64,000 nucleotides of DNA from Bacillota bacterium (GCA_023411555.1 JAEYOQ010000011.1:1-64000); one strand, 5' to 3'; positions 53,291-63,263 are shown, counted from the first letter of the stretch. The notes: generated from the sequence alone by a model not told the origin. Numbers and translations: made by a program.

Positions 53291-55285
53291 ATGAAAAAAC
53301 CAATTCGTAGGATTATGGCATGTGTTATGGCTATGCTTCTCGTGGGTTCCTTCTTCGCAGGATGTGCAAAACCGAAGGATGATACTGCTGAGACGCAGAA
53401 TCCTAAGGTGACAGAGAAAGTTACCAATGATACTAAGACCGAAGGAGTGACAGCGGGACCATCAGGGGAGATGACCGAGGTTGGAACTCCTAGAAATGAA
53501 ACTCTCATTGTTGAGTGTCAGTCACCCACTGATACACCAGGACAGTTCAATTCCTACATGCAGGGAACTACCATGGGCTTTGGTATCCATCAGCTTATGT
53601 CGGCTATGATGTGGGAAATCGATACGGTAAAGGGTGAGCAATTTGGTGAAGTAGCAGATGGAATGCCTGTGTCAAACGCCGACTTTACCGAGCATACAGT
53701 TAAAATCCGTCAGGGAATTAAATGGTCAGATGGCGAGGATTTAAATGCGGACGATGTTGCCTTCACCTTTAATATGATTATGGATAACTCCGGTATTAGT
53801 CAGAGTGCATATTACAATCAAATCTTCCAGTCGGTTGAGAAGGTGGACGATTATACGGTTAAGATTGTTACGAAGGAGTCTTTCCCCCGGTTATCACTAA
53901 GATTTGGTGTTACTATCTGGGGTAATGATTTAAGAATTGTTCCAGAGCACATCTACTCCAAGCAGGCAGATGTTACCTTGTTCAAAGATTCTAATCCTGT
54001 TGTGGCCGGTCCCTATACGGTTAAGGCTTATGATGAATTAGGAAAATGGGTTCTGTATGAACGCCGTGAGGACTGGCAGTCCAGTACTGTTGGTGTTGTA
54101 AGTGGCAAGCAGCCCCAGGCGAAGTATGTATGGTTTAGAAATTTAGGCGACGATACAAGCCGTCAGATGAGTTTGATCAACAACCAAGTTGATATCCTTT
54201 GCGAGGTTACTCCGGAGATGTTAGAGGTTATGACCGCGCAAAATCCTAACATAGCATGTTGGTATAAGGATTTTCCGTATGCTACAAGTGATGATCCCTG
54301 TTCTAAGGGCTTAGCCTTCTCCATGGGTAAGGGTGCTCCCTATGACAACAAGGATTTCCGTTGGGGCATTGCTCTTGCAATGAATTTTGATGAGATATCA
54401 CAAAACATATTCGATGGTGTTGGTCGTTCCTCACCGTTCCCGATCCTTACCAACACAAGTGCTGCTCAGGAGCTGTATGTGAAGCCTATCCTATCCTGGT
54501 TGGAAGCCTACGAGTTGGATTTGGGTGATGGAACAACCGTGAAGCCCTTTGACTCCGGTTATGCTGAGCGAATTGCAACCGTTCTAAGAGGAAAAGGCTA
54601 TGATATCACCACAGATCATGAAGCCCTTATCGATATGTTTGGCGTAGGCTGTTGGAAGTATGATCCCGCAGCAGCAGAGAAGCTGTTTATTAAGGCAGGT
54701 CTTGAGAAAAAGGCAGATGGCTGGTATTTTAACGGTCAACCCTTTACCTTTAACATGACATATTTAGCTGATACAGAGGCACAGGCCGGTCGTGGCACCC
54801 AGGCAGCCTATGATCAGTTGACCAAATTTGGCTTCAAGATCAATTTAGTCAGTGAATCCAGTGCAACCTGGAGCACCAATGAAGCGACTGGGCAGTATGA
54901 TATCGCCGGCTACTGGCCTACCGGTTTTATAACAAAAGACATCTATTCCCAGATCAGTGGTTGGGATGCAGATTTAATCCTGCCACTTGGTGAGAGAGGA
55001 TCAGGTCAGGGCTCTCGTTGGAGCAATGCGAAGGCTACCGATATCATTCATCAGCTTGCAAAGCTTTCACCGACTGATCCGAAGTCATATGAATTAGGCC
55101 TTGAATTCTTCAAGAATGCAATTGAAGAGCTTCCCTTTATCGGTTTCCATTCCGGTGTCAAGTTTGTTCCGACAAACAGCACCTACTGGAACAACTATCC
55201 AAGTGCTGAAAATCCCTATAATGGACCTTGGTGGTGGTGGAGCTGCTTTAAATATATAACAACAGAAATTTCACCGGTTAATTAA
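53291..55285 (+). CDS. Extracellular solute-binding lipoprotein, Opp/Dpp family (SBP_bac_5)
   Basis: Protein of 664 aa with a lipoprotein signal (MKKPIRRIM, lipobox FAGC, C26). The mature part shows the family-5 pattern: DGMPVSNADFTEHTVKIRQG, then KWSDGEDLNADDVAFTFNMI, and the tail ELPFIGFHSGVKFVP. It is longer than usual oligopeptide binders, with a Thr/Glu linker after the lipobox. The next genes encode two permeases and two ATPases. Members bind peptides, but relatives in Firmicutes and Thermotogae bind oligosaccharides, and the neighbouring sugar genes favour that here. The start follows GAGGAGGC. Confidence 0.92.
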   Translation: MKKPIRRIMACVMAMLLVGSFFAGCAKPKDDTAETQNPKVTEKVTNDTKTEGVTAGPSGEMTEVGTPRNETLIVECQSPTDTPGQFNSYMQGTTMGFGIHQLMSAMMWEIDTVKGEQFGEVADGMPVSNADFTEHTVKIRQGIKWSDGEDLNADDVAFTFNMIMDNSGISQSAYYNQIFQSVEKVDDYTVKIVTKESFPRLSLRFGVTIWGNDLRIVPEHIYSKQADVTLFKDSNPVVAGPYTVKAYDELGKWVLYERREDWQSSTVGVVSGKQPQAKYVWFRNLGDDTSRQMSLINNQVDILCEVTPEMLEVMTAQNPNIACWYKDFPYATSDDPCSKGLAFSMGKGAPYDNKDFRWGIALAMNFDEISQNIFDGVGRSSPFPILTNTSAAQELYVKPILSWLEAYELDLGDGTTVKPFDSGYAERIATVLRGKGYDITTDHEALIDMFGVGCWKYDPAAAEKLFIKAGLEKKADGWYFNGQPFTFNMTYLADTEAQAGRGTQAAYDQLTKFGFKINLVSESSATWSTNEATGQYDIAGYWPTGFITKDIYSQISGWDADLILPLGERGSGQGSRWSNAKATDIIHQLAKLSPTDPKSYELGLEFFKNAIEELPFIGFHSGVKFVPTNSTYWNNYPSAENPYNGPWWWWSCFKYITTEISPVN

Positions 55286-55317
55286 TAAGTAAATACGATT
55301 CAAAGGATATTTTAGTA

Positions 55318-55409
55318 CCTGATTAATGAAAACCTGCAAGACTGGCTTTCATTAATCAGGTTAGCAATAGGGATGTTGTTACTGCCTGGTGGCGACCACC
55401 GGGCAGTAA
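55318..55409 (+). other. Two strong intercistronic hairpins after the binding-protein gene
   Basis: The first is a perfect 14-bp stem CCTGATTAATGAAA / TTTCATTAATCAGG (55318-55331/55347-55360). The second is TTACTGCCTGGTGG / CCACCGGGCAGTAA (55379-55392/55396-55409, one mismatch). Neither has a T-run. Such hairpins behind a solute-binding gene are known to protect its 3' end and give more binding protein than permease; that is the likely role. Confidence 0.6.
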
Positions 55410-55456
55410 GAATATTTCAAAGAGCTGCGTGAATTAATTAAAAAGGAGTGAAGCCG

Positions 55457-56455
55457 TTGAAATTTCGTAAATATTTCGGTTTAAGGCTATTAACCTATCT
55501 ATTAACAGTATGGATAGGTATAACTTTTATCTTTTTTATTCCACGGATGTTTCCTTCCGATCCGGTGGAAAATATGATCGGTCAGATGCAATCCCGTTCC
55601 GGTCAGATGGATCCGGTGCAAATGGATGCGATACGGTCACAGCTTAGGGTTCAATTCGGTTTGGAGGGTTCATTATTGAAACAATATGGTACCTTCCTTT
55701 GGAGGGGACTCTTACACTTTAATTTCGGACCTTCCCTGATGAACTATCCGACCCCAGTAGGAGAGATCATCGGTATGTATTTGCCATATACCCTTTTTCT
55801 ATCCCTGGTGACCACAGTCATTGCCTGGACCATTGGTAATGTAATCGGTCTTCTTGCCGGTTTTCGTAAAAATAAGCCATCCTCAAAGATACTTGAGGGA
55901 ATAGCTATCTGTATCTATCCGGTTCCTTATTTTATCATAGCTCTCATATTACAGATTGTGTTTGCCTTTGTCCTCGGATGGTTCCCAATTCAGACGACAA
56001 TCAACACACAGGGAGGCTTTGCGGTTTGGTTCGCATCACTACTTAAGGCATCGGTTCTTCCGGCCGTGTCTATGCTGCTAGTAGGTACCGGTTGGTGGAT
56101 TATATCCATGAAATCCCTGGCAGGCACTACTTCAGAGGAGGACTTTGTGTTGTTTGCTCGGTATCGAGGGCTTCCGGAAGGCAAGATAGGAAAAAGCTAT
56201 GTCTTTCGCAATTCGATTCTGACTCAGGTTACCGCTCTTGCCATGAGCCTGGGTGGTGTATTTGGTGGTTCTATCATGACAGAAATAGTATTTGGCTATC
56301 CGGGAGTCGGTACCTTGGTACAAAGGGCTATCTTGATGTCTGACTATAATATGATACTTGGCTGTATCACAATTTCTATCGTGGCAATATCAACAGCAAC
56401 ATTTATTGTGGATCTGATTTATCCCTTTATTGATCCTCGTATTCGATATAATTAA
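55457..56455 (+). CDS. ABC transporter permease, DppB type
   Basis: Protein of 332 aa. The TTG at 55457 is 9 nt after AAGGAG, whereas the GTG at 55448 abuts it, so TTG is preferred. Six membrane helices and the inner-membrane signature are visible (the loop EEDFVLFARYRGLPEGKIGKSYVFRNS-like segment around 230-255). It is an Opp/Dpp permease forming the channel with the next gene. The binding protein lies upstream, separated by the two hairpins. Confidence 0.92.
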   Translation: MKFRKYFGLRLLTYLLTVWIGITFIFFIPRMFPSDPVENMIGQMQSRSGQMDPVQMDAIRSQLRVQFGLEGSLLKQYGTFLWRGLLHFNFGPSLMNYPTPVGEIIGMYLPYTLFLSLVTTVIAWTIGNVIGLLAGFRKNKPSSKILEGIAICIYPVPYFIIALILQIVFAFVLGWFPIQTTINTQGGFAVWFASLLKASVLPAVSMLLVGTGWWIISMKSLAGTTSEEDFVLFARYRGLPEGKIGKSYVFRNSILTQVTALAMSLGGVFGGSIMTEIVFGYPGVGTLVQRAILMSDYNMILGCITISIVAISTATFIVDLIYPFIDPRIRYN

Positions 56456-56476
56456 GAGCAGGAGGTGTGAATTTTT

Positions 56477-57322
56477 TTGAAAAATATTAAGAAATTTTGG
56501 AAAAATGCAAACCTAAGGCTTAAGGCGGGATTAATACTAACCTCCATCTTTGTCATCATAGGTTTTGTGATATATTTTATACCCCACACCAATCCCTTTA
56601 CCTTTAATTCCTATCCAAGTAAGCTTCAGCCCTCATCCGAACATTGGCTTGGGACAACGAGTATGGGGCAGGATGTATTGTGGCTACTGATTGAGGCGAT
56701 ACATAATTCCCTTCTAATCGGTCTTATTGTCGCCACCATAGGTACCGTAGCAGGGGTATTTGTTGGGCTTTTGGCAGGCTTTTCAGGGGGGTGGCTGGAT
56801 CGGGTCCTTACTGTTGTAACGGATACCTTTATTGTTATACCTTCTCTTCCAATTCTGATCCTGATGACCTCATTTATGAAGGGATCTTCCACGGTTATCA
56901 TCATGGCCTTGGTTCTGGCAATGTTTGCCTGGGCTTGGCCCAGCCGGCAGATCCGCTCCATGGCTTTATCGATGCGGGAACGGGATTTTATACATACAGC
57001 ATGGTTTTCGGGAGAAGGTACCGTTCAGGTTGTCGTTACTGAGATACTTCCATATGCATTTACATGGTCGCTCTCAAACTTCATGAATGCTACTCTCGCA
57101 GCGATTGCTTCAGAATCCAGTCTTGCTGTGCTGGGTCTGTCACCTGGTAACCTGATATCTTTAGGTAATATGATACAGTGGGCTAGAGAGCGTAATGCAA
57201 TTTTTACCAAGCAGTGGTTCTGGATAGGTTCTCCGATTATAGCTACGGCTGTTTTGTTTATCGGTTTGTTCCTCCTAATAACAGGCTATAATGACTATCT
57301 ATCTATGAAGAGAGGAAGGTAG
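56477..57322 (+). CDS. ABC transporter permease, DppC type
   Basis: Protein of 281 aa with a TTG start at 56477, 9 nt after GGAGGTG. Six membrane helices, with an N-terminal extracellular loop (about 38-70) holding SEHWLGTTSMGQDVL, a mark of the DppC family. The conserved permease loop is at about 165-195 (MRERDFIHTAWFSGEGT). It forms the channel with the preceding permease. The next gene, 3 bp away, is the ATPase. Confidence 0.92.
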   Translation: MKNIKKFWKNANLRLKAGLILTSIFVIIGFVIYFIPHTNPFTFNSYPSKLQPSSEHWLGTTSMGQDVLWLLIEAIHNSLLIGLIVATIGTVAGVFVGLLAGFSGGWLDRVLTVVTDTFIVIPSLPILILMTSFMKGSSTVIIMALVLAMFAWAWPSRQIRSMALSMRERDFIHTAWFSGEGTVQVVVTEILPYAFTWSLSNFMNATLAAIASESSLAVLGLSPGNLISLGNMIQWARERNAIFTKQWFWIGSPIIATAVLFIGLFLLITGYNDYLSMKRGR

Positions 57323-57325
57323 GAG

Positions 57326-58282
57326 ATGATAAAAATCAACCATTTATCCACCTCGTACTCAACAATTAACGGACCTGTTCATGTAATCAACGATGTGGAC
57401 TTTGAAATATATGATAATGAAATATTCGGCATAGCCGGTGAATCAGGCTGCGGTAAGACCACCTTATTAAAGGCCTTATACGATATCATCGAATTTCCCA
57501 TGGTAGTAGACTCGGGTAAGCTTATACTTAGTGGTGAAAAGGACGGGAATGCTTTTTCGTACGAGACTGGGCAGATCAGAGAGACCTGGTGGGACAAAAT
57601 ATCCTATGTACCTCAGGCAGCCCAGAGTGTACTGAATCCGATCGTACCGCTGAAAAATCAATTCATTGATTCTATTCCTAAGAAAGATCGAATGAGAGAG
57701 CCCAAGGAGATTACCTTAAAGAGGGTCTCAGACTATCTGGAGGAACTGAGTCTGTCACCCGATTTACTGGATGCGTATCCATTTCAGCTGTCGGGTGGAA
57801 TGCGGCAACGTGTGATTATAGCATTGGCAACCTTTATGTCTCCTAATGTAGTCCTGGCAGATGAACCGACGACGGCTCTTGACGTAGTGGTTCAGAGGGG
57901 AATACTAATGATGCTGATGCGTCTTCAAAAGCAGTTAAGGAATACCATGGTCATAGTAAGTCATGATATGGGAGTTCATTATCAGATTACCGATCGCATG
58001 GGTATTATGTACTCCGGAAGTATGGTTGAGTTAGGGAGGACAGAGGAAATCTTTGAAAAACCGATTCACCCTTATACACAGATGTTGGTTGGAGCCCTCC
58101 CGCGGGTAGGTGACAAGAGCCCAAAAATCGGAATACCGGGAAGGCCTCCGGCACTTACGAATCCACCTCCGGGCTGCAGATTTGCACCACGGTGTCCCAA
58201 AGCAAAGGACGAATGCAAAAAGGATCTACCGAAGTTTTGCGAAGTGGAGAAGGGGCGCTTTGCTGCCTGTCATATTCTGTAG
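57326..58282 (+). CDS. ABC transporter ATPase, DppD type
   Basis: Protein of 318 aa. Walker A GESGCGKTT (about 38-46), signature LSGGMRQRVIIALAT, Walker B VVLADEPTTALD, switch histidine in IVSHDMGVHY. The C-terminal extension holds the oligopeptide ATPase cluster with cysteines (GCRFAPRCPKAKDEC), typical of OppD/DppD, where it may hold an iron-sulphur cluster. The start follows AGGAAGGTAGG. It pairs with the next ATPase. Confidence 0.93.
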   Translation: MIKINHLSTSYSTINGPVHVINDVDFEIYDNEIFGIAGESGCGKTTLLKALYDIIEFPMVVDSGKLILSGEKDGNAFSYETGQIRETWWDKISYVPQAAQSVLNPIVPLKNQFIDSIPKKDRMREPKEITLKRVSDYLEELSLSPDLLDAYPFQLSGGMRQRVIIALATFMSPNVVLADEPTTALDVVVQRGILMMLMRLQKQLRNTMVIVSHDMGVHYQITDRMGIMYSGSMVELGRTEEIFEKPIHPYTQMLVGALPRVGDKSPKIGIPGRPPALTNPPPGCRFAPRCPKAKDECKKDLPKFCEVEKGRFAACHIL

Positions 58283-58344
58283 TCGGTTATTATTCTTTCT
58301 GAATTTGTGGTGCTATAAGCGGCATCAATGGAGGTATAATGTAA

Positions 58345-59325
58345 ATGAGCGAAAAATTACTGGAAATAAATCATGTCAGTAAATCCTTCCACATCGGTGG
58401 TATGCTTAGTAGAAAGAAGCTTGTCGCTGTGGATGAGATCAGTATCGATATTGATGCTGGTAGTCCCATCATTCTTTCTGTTGTCGGCGAATCGGGATGT
58501 GGTAAGTCAACCTTATGTAAGCTGATTCTTCGCATGCACAATCCTGATCAAGGAGATATCCTGCTTTTGGGAAGATCATACAGAGATCGTAAGAAGTACG
58601 ATCCCTTTCAGTTCAGGCTGGATGTGCAGCCGATATTTCAGAATCCATATGAAGCCTTCTCGATGCGAAAAACCGTGGATACCTATCTTTTTAATACCGC
58701 TCTTCGTCTGAGAATAGCCAAGAATAAGGCGGAAGCGGAAAAGCTGATCGATGATACCTTAAAAAGTGTAGGTATGTCACTTGAGGTGGTAAGGGGTAAA
58801 TATCCTACTCAGTTCTCAGGGGGAGAACTCCAGCGAGTCTCAATCGCAAGAGCACTTATAACCAGACCTAAGCTCATTATTGCGGATGAACCTGTCGCTG
58901 CTATCGATGCATCTATGAAGATGAATATAGTTAATCTATTCAAGGAGCTGAAGGACAAATATAAGGTATCCTTCATCTATGTGACCCATGATCTTTCAAC
59001 AGCCTACTATGTATCCGATTATATTGCTACCTTATATAGAGGCTGCTTGATCGAATATGGGAAGGCAAAGGAAATCATGGATCATCCGGCGCACCCCTAT
59101 ACGGAGCTTTTAATGAATGCTGTACCGAGAGTAGGTGAAAAGTGGAATCAGGAATTGGCTATGCCGGATACTGAGGAGAAGGAATTTGCGATTACCAATT
59201 GCAAATTTGCCCCCCGCTGTAGTTATGCGACAGACCAATGCAGAAATAATAGGCCGGATATGAAAATATCGACCGATGGGCGGAAGGTGTTGTGCTTCCA
59301 TCCTTTAAATAGTATAATGGATTAG
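58345..59325 (+). CDS. ABC transporter ATPase, DppF type
   Basis: Protein of 326 aa, start after GGAGGTATAATG. Walker A GESGCGKST (about 52-60), signature FSGGELQRVSIARAL, Walker B LIIADEPVAAID, switch histidine in YVTHDLST. The C-terminal CKFAPRCSYATDQC carries the cysteine motif of the oligopeptide ATPases. The two ATPases make the energy-coupling pair of this importer. A sugar isomerase-like gene follows 62 bp later. Confidence 0.93.
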   Translation: MSEKLLEINHVSKSFHIGGMLSRKKLVAVDEISIDIDAGSPIILSVVGESGCGKSTLCKLILRMHNPDQGDILLLGRSYRDRKKYDPFQFRLDVQPIFQNPYEAFSMRKTVDTYLFNTALRLRIAKNKAEAEKLIDDTLKSVGMSLEVVRGKYPTQFSGGELQRVSIARALITRPKLIIADEPVAAIDASMKMNIVNLFKELKDKYKVSFIYVTHDLSTAYYVSDYIATLYRGCLIEYGKAKEIMDHPAHPYTELLMNAVPRVGEKWNQELAMPDTEEKEFAITNCKFAPRCSYATDQCRNNRPDMKISTDGRKVLCFHPLNSIMD

Positions 59326-59387
59326 TCTTAGTAAAAACATTGAATATATGGCAAAATATAGTGCTTACGAAGGGATGTAAGGGTTTG

Positions 59388-60266
59388 ATGGAGCAAATAA
59401 AAATAGGTACCTGTATTCCGGGAAATAGGGTAGTAGAATGGCTTCCGGCAATGGTGGAGGCTGGCTTTGAAACAGTCTCGATAAATTTCCATATGTCTCT
59501 GGAAAATATGGATTTATCGGAATTATCGAAGAAGGTCAAGAATATATTGGGGGATAGCGGGGTTACAGTATCCAGTCTGGGCTTATACTGCAATCCCTTG
59601 CAATATGAAGAACATAGAAAGGGCTTGGAATATTGTATTGATTCTGCAGAATTATTTGGGACGAAAATAGTTACTACCTTTGCAGGTGCAATTGAGGGTA
59701 GACCGGTAGAAGAGGCTGTTCCGGTTTTTGGAAAAGTGTTCCGTGAGCTAGCTAAGCGTGCAGCAGATAATCAGATAAAAATAGGGATTGAAAACTGTCC
59801 CATGAGAGGAACCTGGAATCAGGCAACCTGTAATATAGGGTTTAATCCCAAGGCATGGGAAATGATGTTTGCCGAGGTACCGGATGATAATCTCGGTCTG
59901 GAATGGGAACCGGCACATCAGTTGACGCAGTTAATTGATCCTCTTCCCCAGTTGAAGCAGTGGGTTAAAAAAGTGGTGCATGTACATGGGAAGGACTCTA
60001 CCGTTGACTGGGATGCTATAAAACGATATGGTGTATTCGGAGCAGAACGATTTGTTTATGACAGGACACCGGGATTTGGTGATACAGACTGGAGAAAAAT
60101 TGTATCTGCCTTGCATATGGGAGGTTATAATGGTGATATCTGTATTGAAGGTTATCACGATCCGATCTATCGGGAAGAATGGGAGATGACTGCCCAGCTC
60201 CATGGACTTAGGTATCTGAAATGGTGCAGAGGAGGAGATTTTGTAGCAAATCCTTGGGATAAGTAA
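59388..60266 (+). CDS. Sugar phosphate isomerase/epimerase-like TIM-barrel protein
   Basis: Protein of 292 aa from the ATG at 59388 (GTAAGGGTTT before it); the frame extends 48 bases upstream but with no ribosome site. The xylose-isomerase-like TIM barrel is shown by VEWLPAMVEAGFETVSINF at the N-terminus, IGIENCPM (metal glutamate) and LGLEWEPAH, then KVVHVHGKD and DICIEGYHD with conserved metal ligands. Members isomerise or epimerise sugars or polyols. In this locus it probably acts on a product of the imported ligand. Confidence 0.88.
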   Translation: MEQIKIGTCIPGNRVVEWLPAMVEAGFETVSINFHMSLENMDLSELSKKVKNILGDSGVTVSSLGLYCNPLQYEEHRKGLEYCIDSAELFGTKIVTTFAGAIEGRPVEEAVPVFGKVFRELAKRAADNQIKIGIENCPMRGTWNQATCNIGFNPKAWEMMFAEVPDDNLGLEWEPAHQLTQLIDPLPQLKQWVKKVVHVHGKDSTVDWDAIKRYGVFGAERFVYDRTPGFGDTDWRKIVSALHMGGYNGDICIEGYHDPIYREEWEMTAQLHGLRYLKWCRGGDFVANPWDK

Positions 60267-60348
60267 GTGCGATTATTGCGCTGCAAAGCGAGAAAATGAT
60301 AACATCACTCGTTTATGATTGCAGGCTATGAGAAGGGCTTGGTTTTTC

Positions 60349-61782
60349 ATGAAAAAGACGTTGTACTTTTTGCTGGTAACTATCTTGACTTTATCATTGG
60401 CTTCGTGTGCAAAGACTAAGGGCTTTAATGACTCAGATATCCAAACTAGTGTTTTATGGTCAGAAGAAAGTACTACAGAAGAAGGACTGGAAGGTATAGA
60501 TGCAGTCGAAACTGAAAAAAGCGTAATCACTGTAACCTTTCGGGATGATGGTCGGGGAGAAAACAGCTCCTTGTGGAAATGGCTGCAGACGGCATATGAC
60601 AGCTTTGATAGGAAGGACAGCTGTGTATTAGATATTGCTCCGATTACTGTCAGTGAGGGTGATTATTTTGCTAAAGTTGCACTTTCTTTACAATCTGAAA
60701 AAACAGCACCAGACCTGGTGGCTGAGGATACCTTTCAGCTTCCTGCAGACGTGGAGGCCGGATATCTTACTGCCCTGGATGAGTATCTTGTCAATTATGA
60801 AGACTGGACAAAGGGGGCCTATGACGATTTCCTAAAGCGTGGGGTTACCGGAGCTGACAATAAGGTATATGGCATACCCTACAATACGGATACCCGGGGA
60901 TTATGGTATAACAAGGAGATATTTAAGAAGGCAGGTTTACCGGAGGAATGGAAACCAAAGACCTGGGATGATATATTGTTGGCATGTCAGACCATCAAAG
61001 AAAAGGTTCCGGATGTAGTCCCCTTCTGGTGTAATTCTGCCGTAGCCACCGGTGAAGCAACCTCCATGCAAACCTATGAGATGCTTCTTTACGGAACCGG
61101 TGAACGGTTATTGGACGAAGAGACCGGCAAATGGATCATATCCAGTCAGGGTATATTAGATTCCTTAACCTTCTTAGATCATATCTATAAGAATAACTAT
61201 GGGCCACCCTTATCTAAAGTCTTAAATGGTCAGGCCAGTAATATTTCAGCTAGAGAGTATTTACCACAGGGAAAGCTTGTTATATCCCTTGACGGTATCT
61301 GGATTACCGGTAATTATCGGGATGGAGGAGCAGCTCCTTGGCCGGATTTTGATAAGGTGTTAGGCTTTGCTCCCATGCCGACCCAATATGGAGACAGTCC
61401 CGGAAGTATAACATTGGCTGGTGGATGGGCATGGTCTATCCCAGCTAAGTCGGATAATAAGGACCTTACCATGGAATTTATCAAACACTTAATGGATCCG
61501 CAGATTTACGTAGATGCTCTAGTTTCTATGGGTAGCATCGGGACGAGGACAGATATCATAGACAATGAAAATTATTCTACTATGCCCTTTATCCATACCG
61601 CAACCGATTACTTAAAGGTTGCAGATTTCCGACCGAGAGACAGTAGATATCCGGCTGTTTCGGTCCATATTCAGACCATGGTGGAATCAGTTGTATCAGG
61701 GACCAGTCCGGCAGATGCCATGGCAACCTACGGTGTCGATGTAACCCGTACTGTTGGGGAAGATAATGTAATAAGTAAGTAG
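60349..61782 (+). CDS. Extracellular sugar-binding lipoprotein (family 1)
   Basis: Protein of 477 aa from the ATG at 60349, about 10 nt after AGAAGGG; a longer frame starting at TTG 60319 is less likely. It has a lipoprotein signal with lipobox LASC (C19-20). Family-1 features: YGIPYNTDTRGLWYNKEIFK, DGIWITGNYRDGGAAP, and LAGGWAWSIPAKSDNK, the last being the signature common in sugar binders. No permease pair of its own is in the window. It may use a multi-substrate ATPase or partner genes elsewhere. Confidence 0.88.
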   Translation: MKKTLYFLLVTILTLSLASCAKTKGFNDSDIQTSVLWSEESTTEEGLEGIDAVETEKSVITVTFRDDGRGENSSLWKWLQTAYDSFDRKDSCVLDIAPITVSEGDYFAKVALSLQSEKTAPDLVAEDTFQLPADVEAGYLTALDEYLVNYEDWTKGAYDDFLKRGVTGADNKVYGIPYNTDTRGLWYNKEIFKKAGLPEEWKPKTWDDILLACQTIKEKVPDVVPFWCNSAVATGEATSMQTYEMLLYGTGERLLDEETGKWIISSQGILDSLTFLDHIYKNNYGPPLSKVLNGQASNISAREYLPQGKLVISLDGIWITGNYRDGGAAPWPDFDKVLGFAPMPTQYGDSPGSITLAGGWAWSIPAKSDNKDLTMEFIKHLMDPQIYVDALVSMGSIGTRTDIIDNENYSTMPFIHTATDYLKVADFRPRDSRYPAVSVHIQTMVESVVSGTSPADAMATYGVDVTRTVGEDNVISK

Positions 61783-61880
61783 ATTTGATATAATTCAATC
61801 AGATGCCTTTTGACACCTTAATCGGTATCGGTAATTAGAGACAGCATGTTGAAACTTGTTAATTAAATGGAGGAAAAATT

Positions 61881-62348
61881 ATGAAATCCTTAGTAATATA
61901 TTGTTCCACATATAAAAATCACACCGAAAAAATCGCTTTATTATTTGCTAAAAAAATGAATGCCGATATCATTAATCTAAAAAAGAATAAGGATATAGTA
62001 ATAGACAACTATGATCTGATTGGATTTGGATCCGGGGTATATAAGGAAAGTATGGCACCACAGATATTTAGCTGTGTTGACCGACTAGATTTAAAGAACA
62101 AAGATGTTTTTGTATTCTCTACAAGCGGAGCAGGGATGAAGTTTTATAATAAGAAACTAATCAAGCAGTTAGAGAATAAGGGAGCTTGTTGCAAGGGAAG
62201 CTTCACCTGTAAAGGAAGCTTTGATAGCACAGTATTTAGTAAGAATAAAATATTTGAATTCATGAGCCGATTTGCACTGGGGCATCCCAATGATAAGGAT
62301 TTCAAAAAGGCAGAAGAATTCATTGAGAGAGTAATGCGAATCAAATAG
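61881..62348 (+). CDS. Flavodoxin-like protein
   Basis: Protein of 155 aa. The start KSLVIYCSTYKNHTEKIA has the FMN phosphate-binding loop in flavodoxin style (STYKNHT). The middle has FGSGVYKESM and VFVFSTSGAGM, where the second matches the isoalloxazine-side loop. The C-terminal part has FALGHPNDKDFKKAEEFIERV. It carries electrons or binds FMN as a quinone-reductase-like protein. The start follows AATGGAGG. A bidirectional terminator separates it from the AraC gene. Confidence 0.82.
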   Translation: MKSLVIYCSTYKNHTEKIALLFAKKMNADIINLKKNKDIVIDNYDLIGFGSGVYKESMAPQIFSCVDRLDLKNKDVFVFSTSGAGMKFYNKKLIKQLENKGACCKGSFTCKGSFDSTVFSKNKIFEFMSRFALGHPNDKDFKKAEEFIERVMRIK

Positions 62349-62403
62349 CATATATGTACAATAGATAGGATGTTATGCGAACTTTCTATTGTCATTAATT
62401 TAA

Positions 62404-62447
62404 GAAGCTGCGAAGCCTACATTTTAGTGAGACTTTGCAGCTTTTTT
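62404..62447. terminator. Bidirectional terminator between flavodoxin and AraC genes
   Basis: AAGCTGC (62405-62411) pairs with GCAGCTT (62437-62443), with further GAAG/CTTT pairing. A run of T lies on the right and A/T on the left, so it can stop both convergent transcripts. Confidence 0.75.
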
Positions 62448-62450
62448 AAA

Positions 62451-63263
62451 CTAGAGCCGGTAATTTGAGCGGTACAGGGAGGGTGATATTTTCTCTATCT
62501 GCTTAAAATAGGTTGAAAAGTAGTGTTCGTCTGCAAACTGAAGTCTTGATGAGATTTCTTTGATCGGGACATTTGTCTGGGTAAGGAGCTTTTTCGCATA
62601 CTGCAGTTTAATATCCAATAGGTAGGCGTAAGGAGTAATGCCGTATTTCTTCTTAAACTGACGGATGAGCTGTGCTTTTGATTTAAAGAAATGCTCACTA
62701 AGATCCTCCAGAGTCACAGAATCAAGCACATGCTGATCCAGGTACCTTTTTATTTTTAGGGCGTCATCCGGTTCTTGCTGATGGAGGGAAAGCGTACCAA
62801 AGTATAAGGATGAGATGATACTATGAAGCAGGAGAGCACAGGACTTTTGAAGCTCCTGGGGAGGTTTACCCGATGTCAACTCCTGATGAAAGGAATAGAA
62901 GTATTCTAATATCTTATCATTACCGGGATATACCACTTGTTCCAGAGGATATACCTCTAAAAGATGCTCCATGAGGGTTCCTTTCAAATTAATCCAGATT
63001 TTAACCCAGGGATTGTCCTTGGCAGAGGAATAGTCATGTTTGGAGCCTTTGTGTAATAGATAGACTTCTCCGGCAGAAGCAATATATTGATGTCCGTTAT
63101 GAAGGATGTTGCCGGTACCGGATAATACATATTCTAATACATAAATATCGGATTTCTGTCTTGATATGTGATAGCTTCCATCGCAGAAGGAGCTTCCTGC
63201 CATATCAATCCAAAGGATATCGGTGTTGTTCTCTAAGGGGCAGTAAATAAAATCTTCGTTCAT
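62451..63263 (-). CDS. AraC family transcriptional regulator (cupin sensor)
   Basis: Protein of 270 aa from the ATG at 63263, with AAGGTGAGG before it; an ATG at 63284 adds 7 residues. The N-terminal cupin (about 1-155) has YVLSGTGNILHNGHQYIASAGE. The C-terminal domain shows the AraC helices (VTLEDLSEHFFKSKAQLIRQFKKKYGITPYAYLL ... VPIKEISSRLQFADEHYFSTYFKQIEKISPSLYRSNY). It is divergent from the hydrolase gene at the right edge, so it probably controls it. The ligand is likely a sugar. Confidence 0.88.
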   Translation of the reverse strand: MNEDFIYCPLENNTDILWIDMAGSSFCDGSYHISRQKSDIYVLEYVLSGTGNILHNGHQYIASAGEVYLLHKGSKHDYSSAKDNPWVKIWINLKGTLMEHLLEVYPLEQVVYPGNDKILEYFYSFHQELTSGKPPQELQKSCALLLHSIISSLYFGTLSLHQQEPDDALKIKRYLDQHVLDSVTLEDLSEHFFKSKAQLIRQFKKKYGITPYAYLLDIKLQYAKKLLTQTNVPIKEISSRLQFADEHYFSTYFKQIEKISPSLYRSNYRL

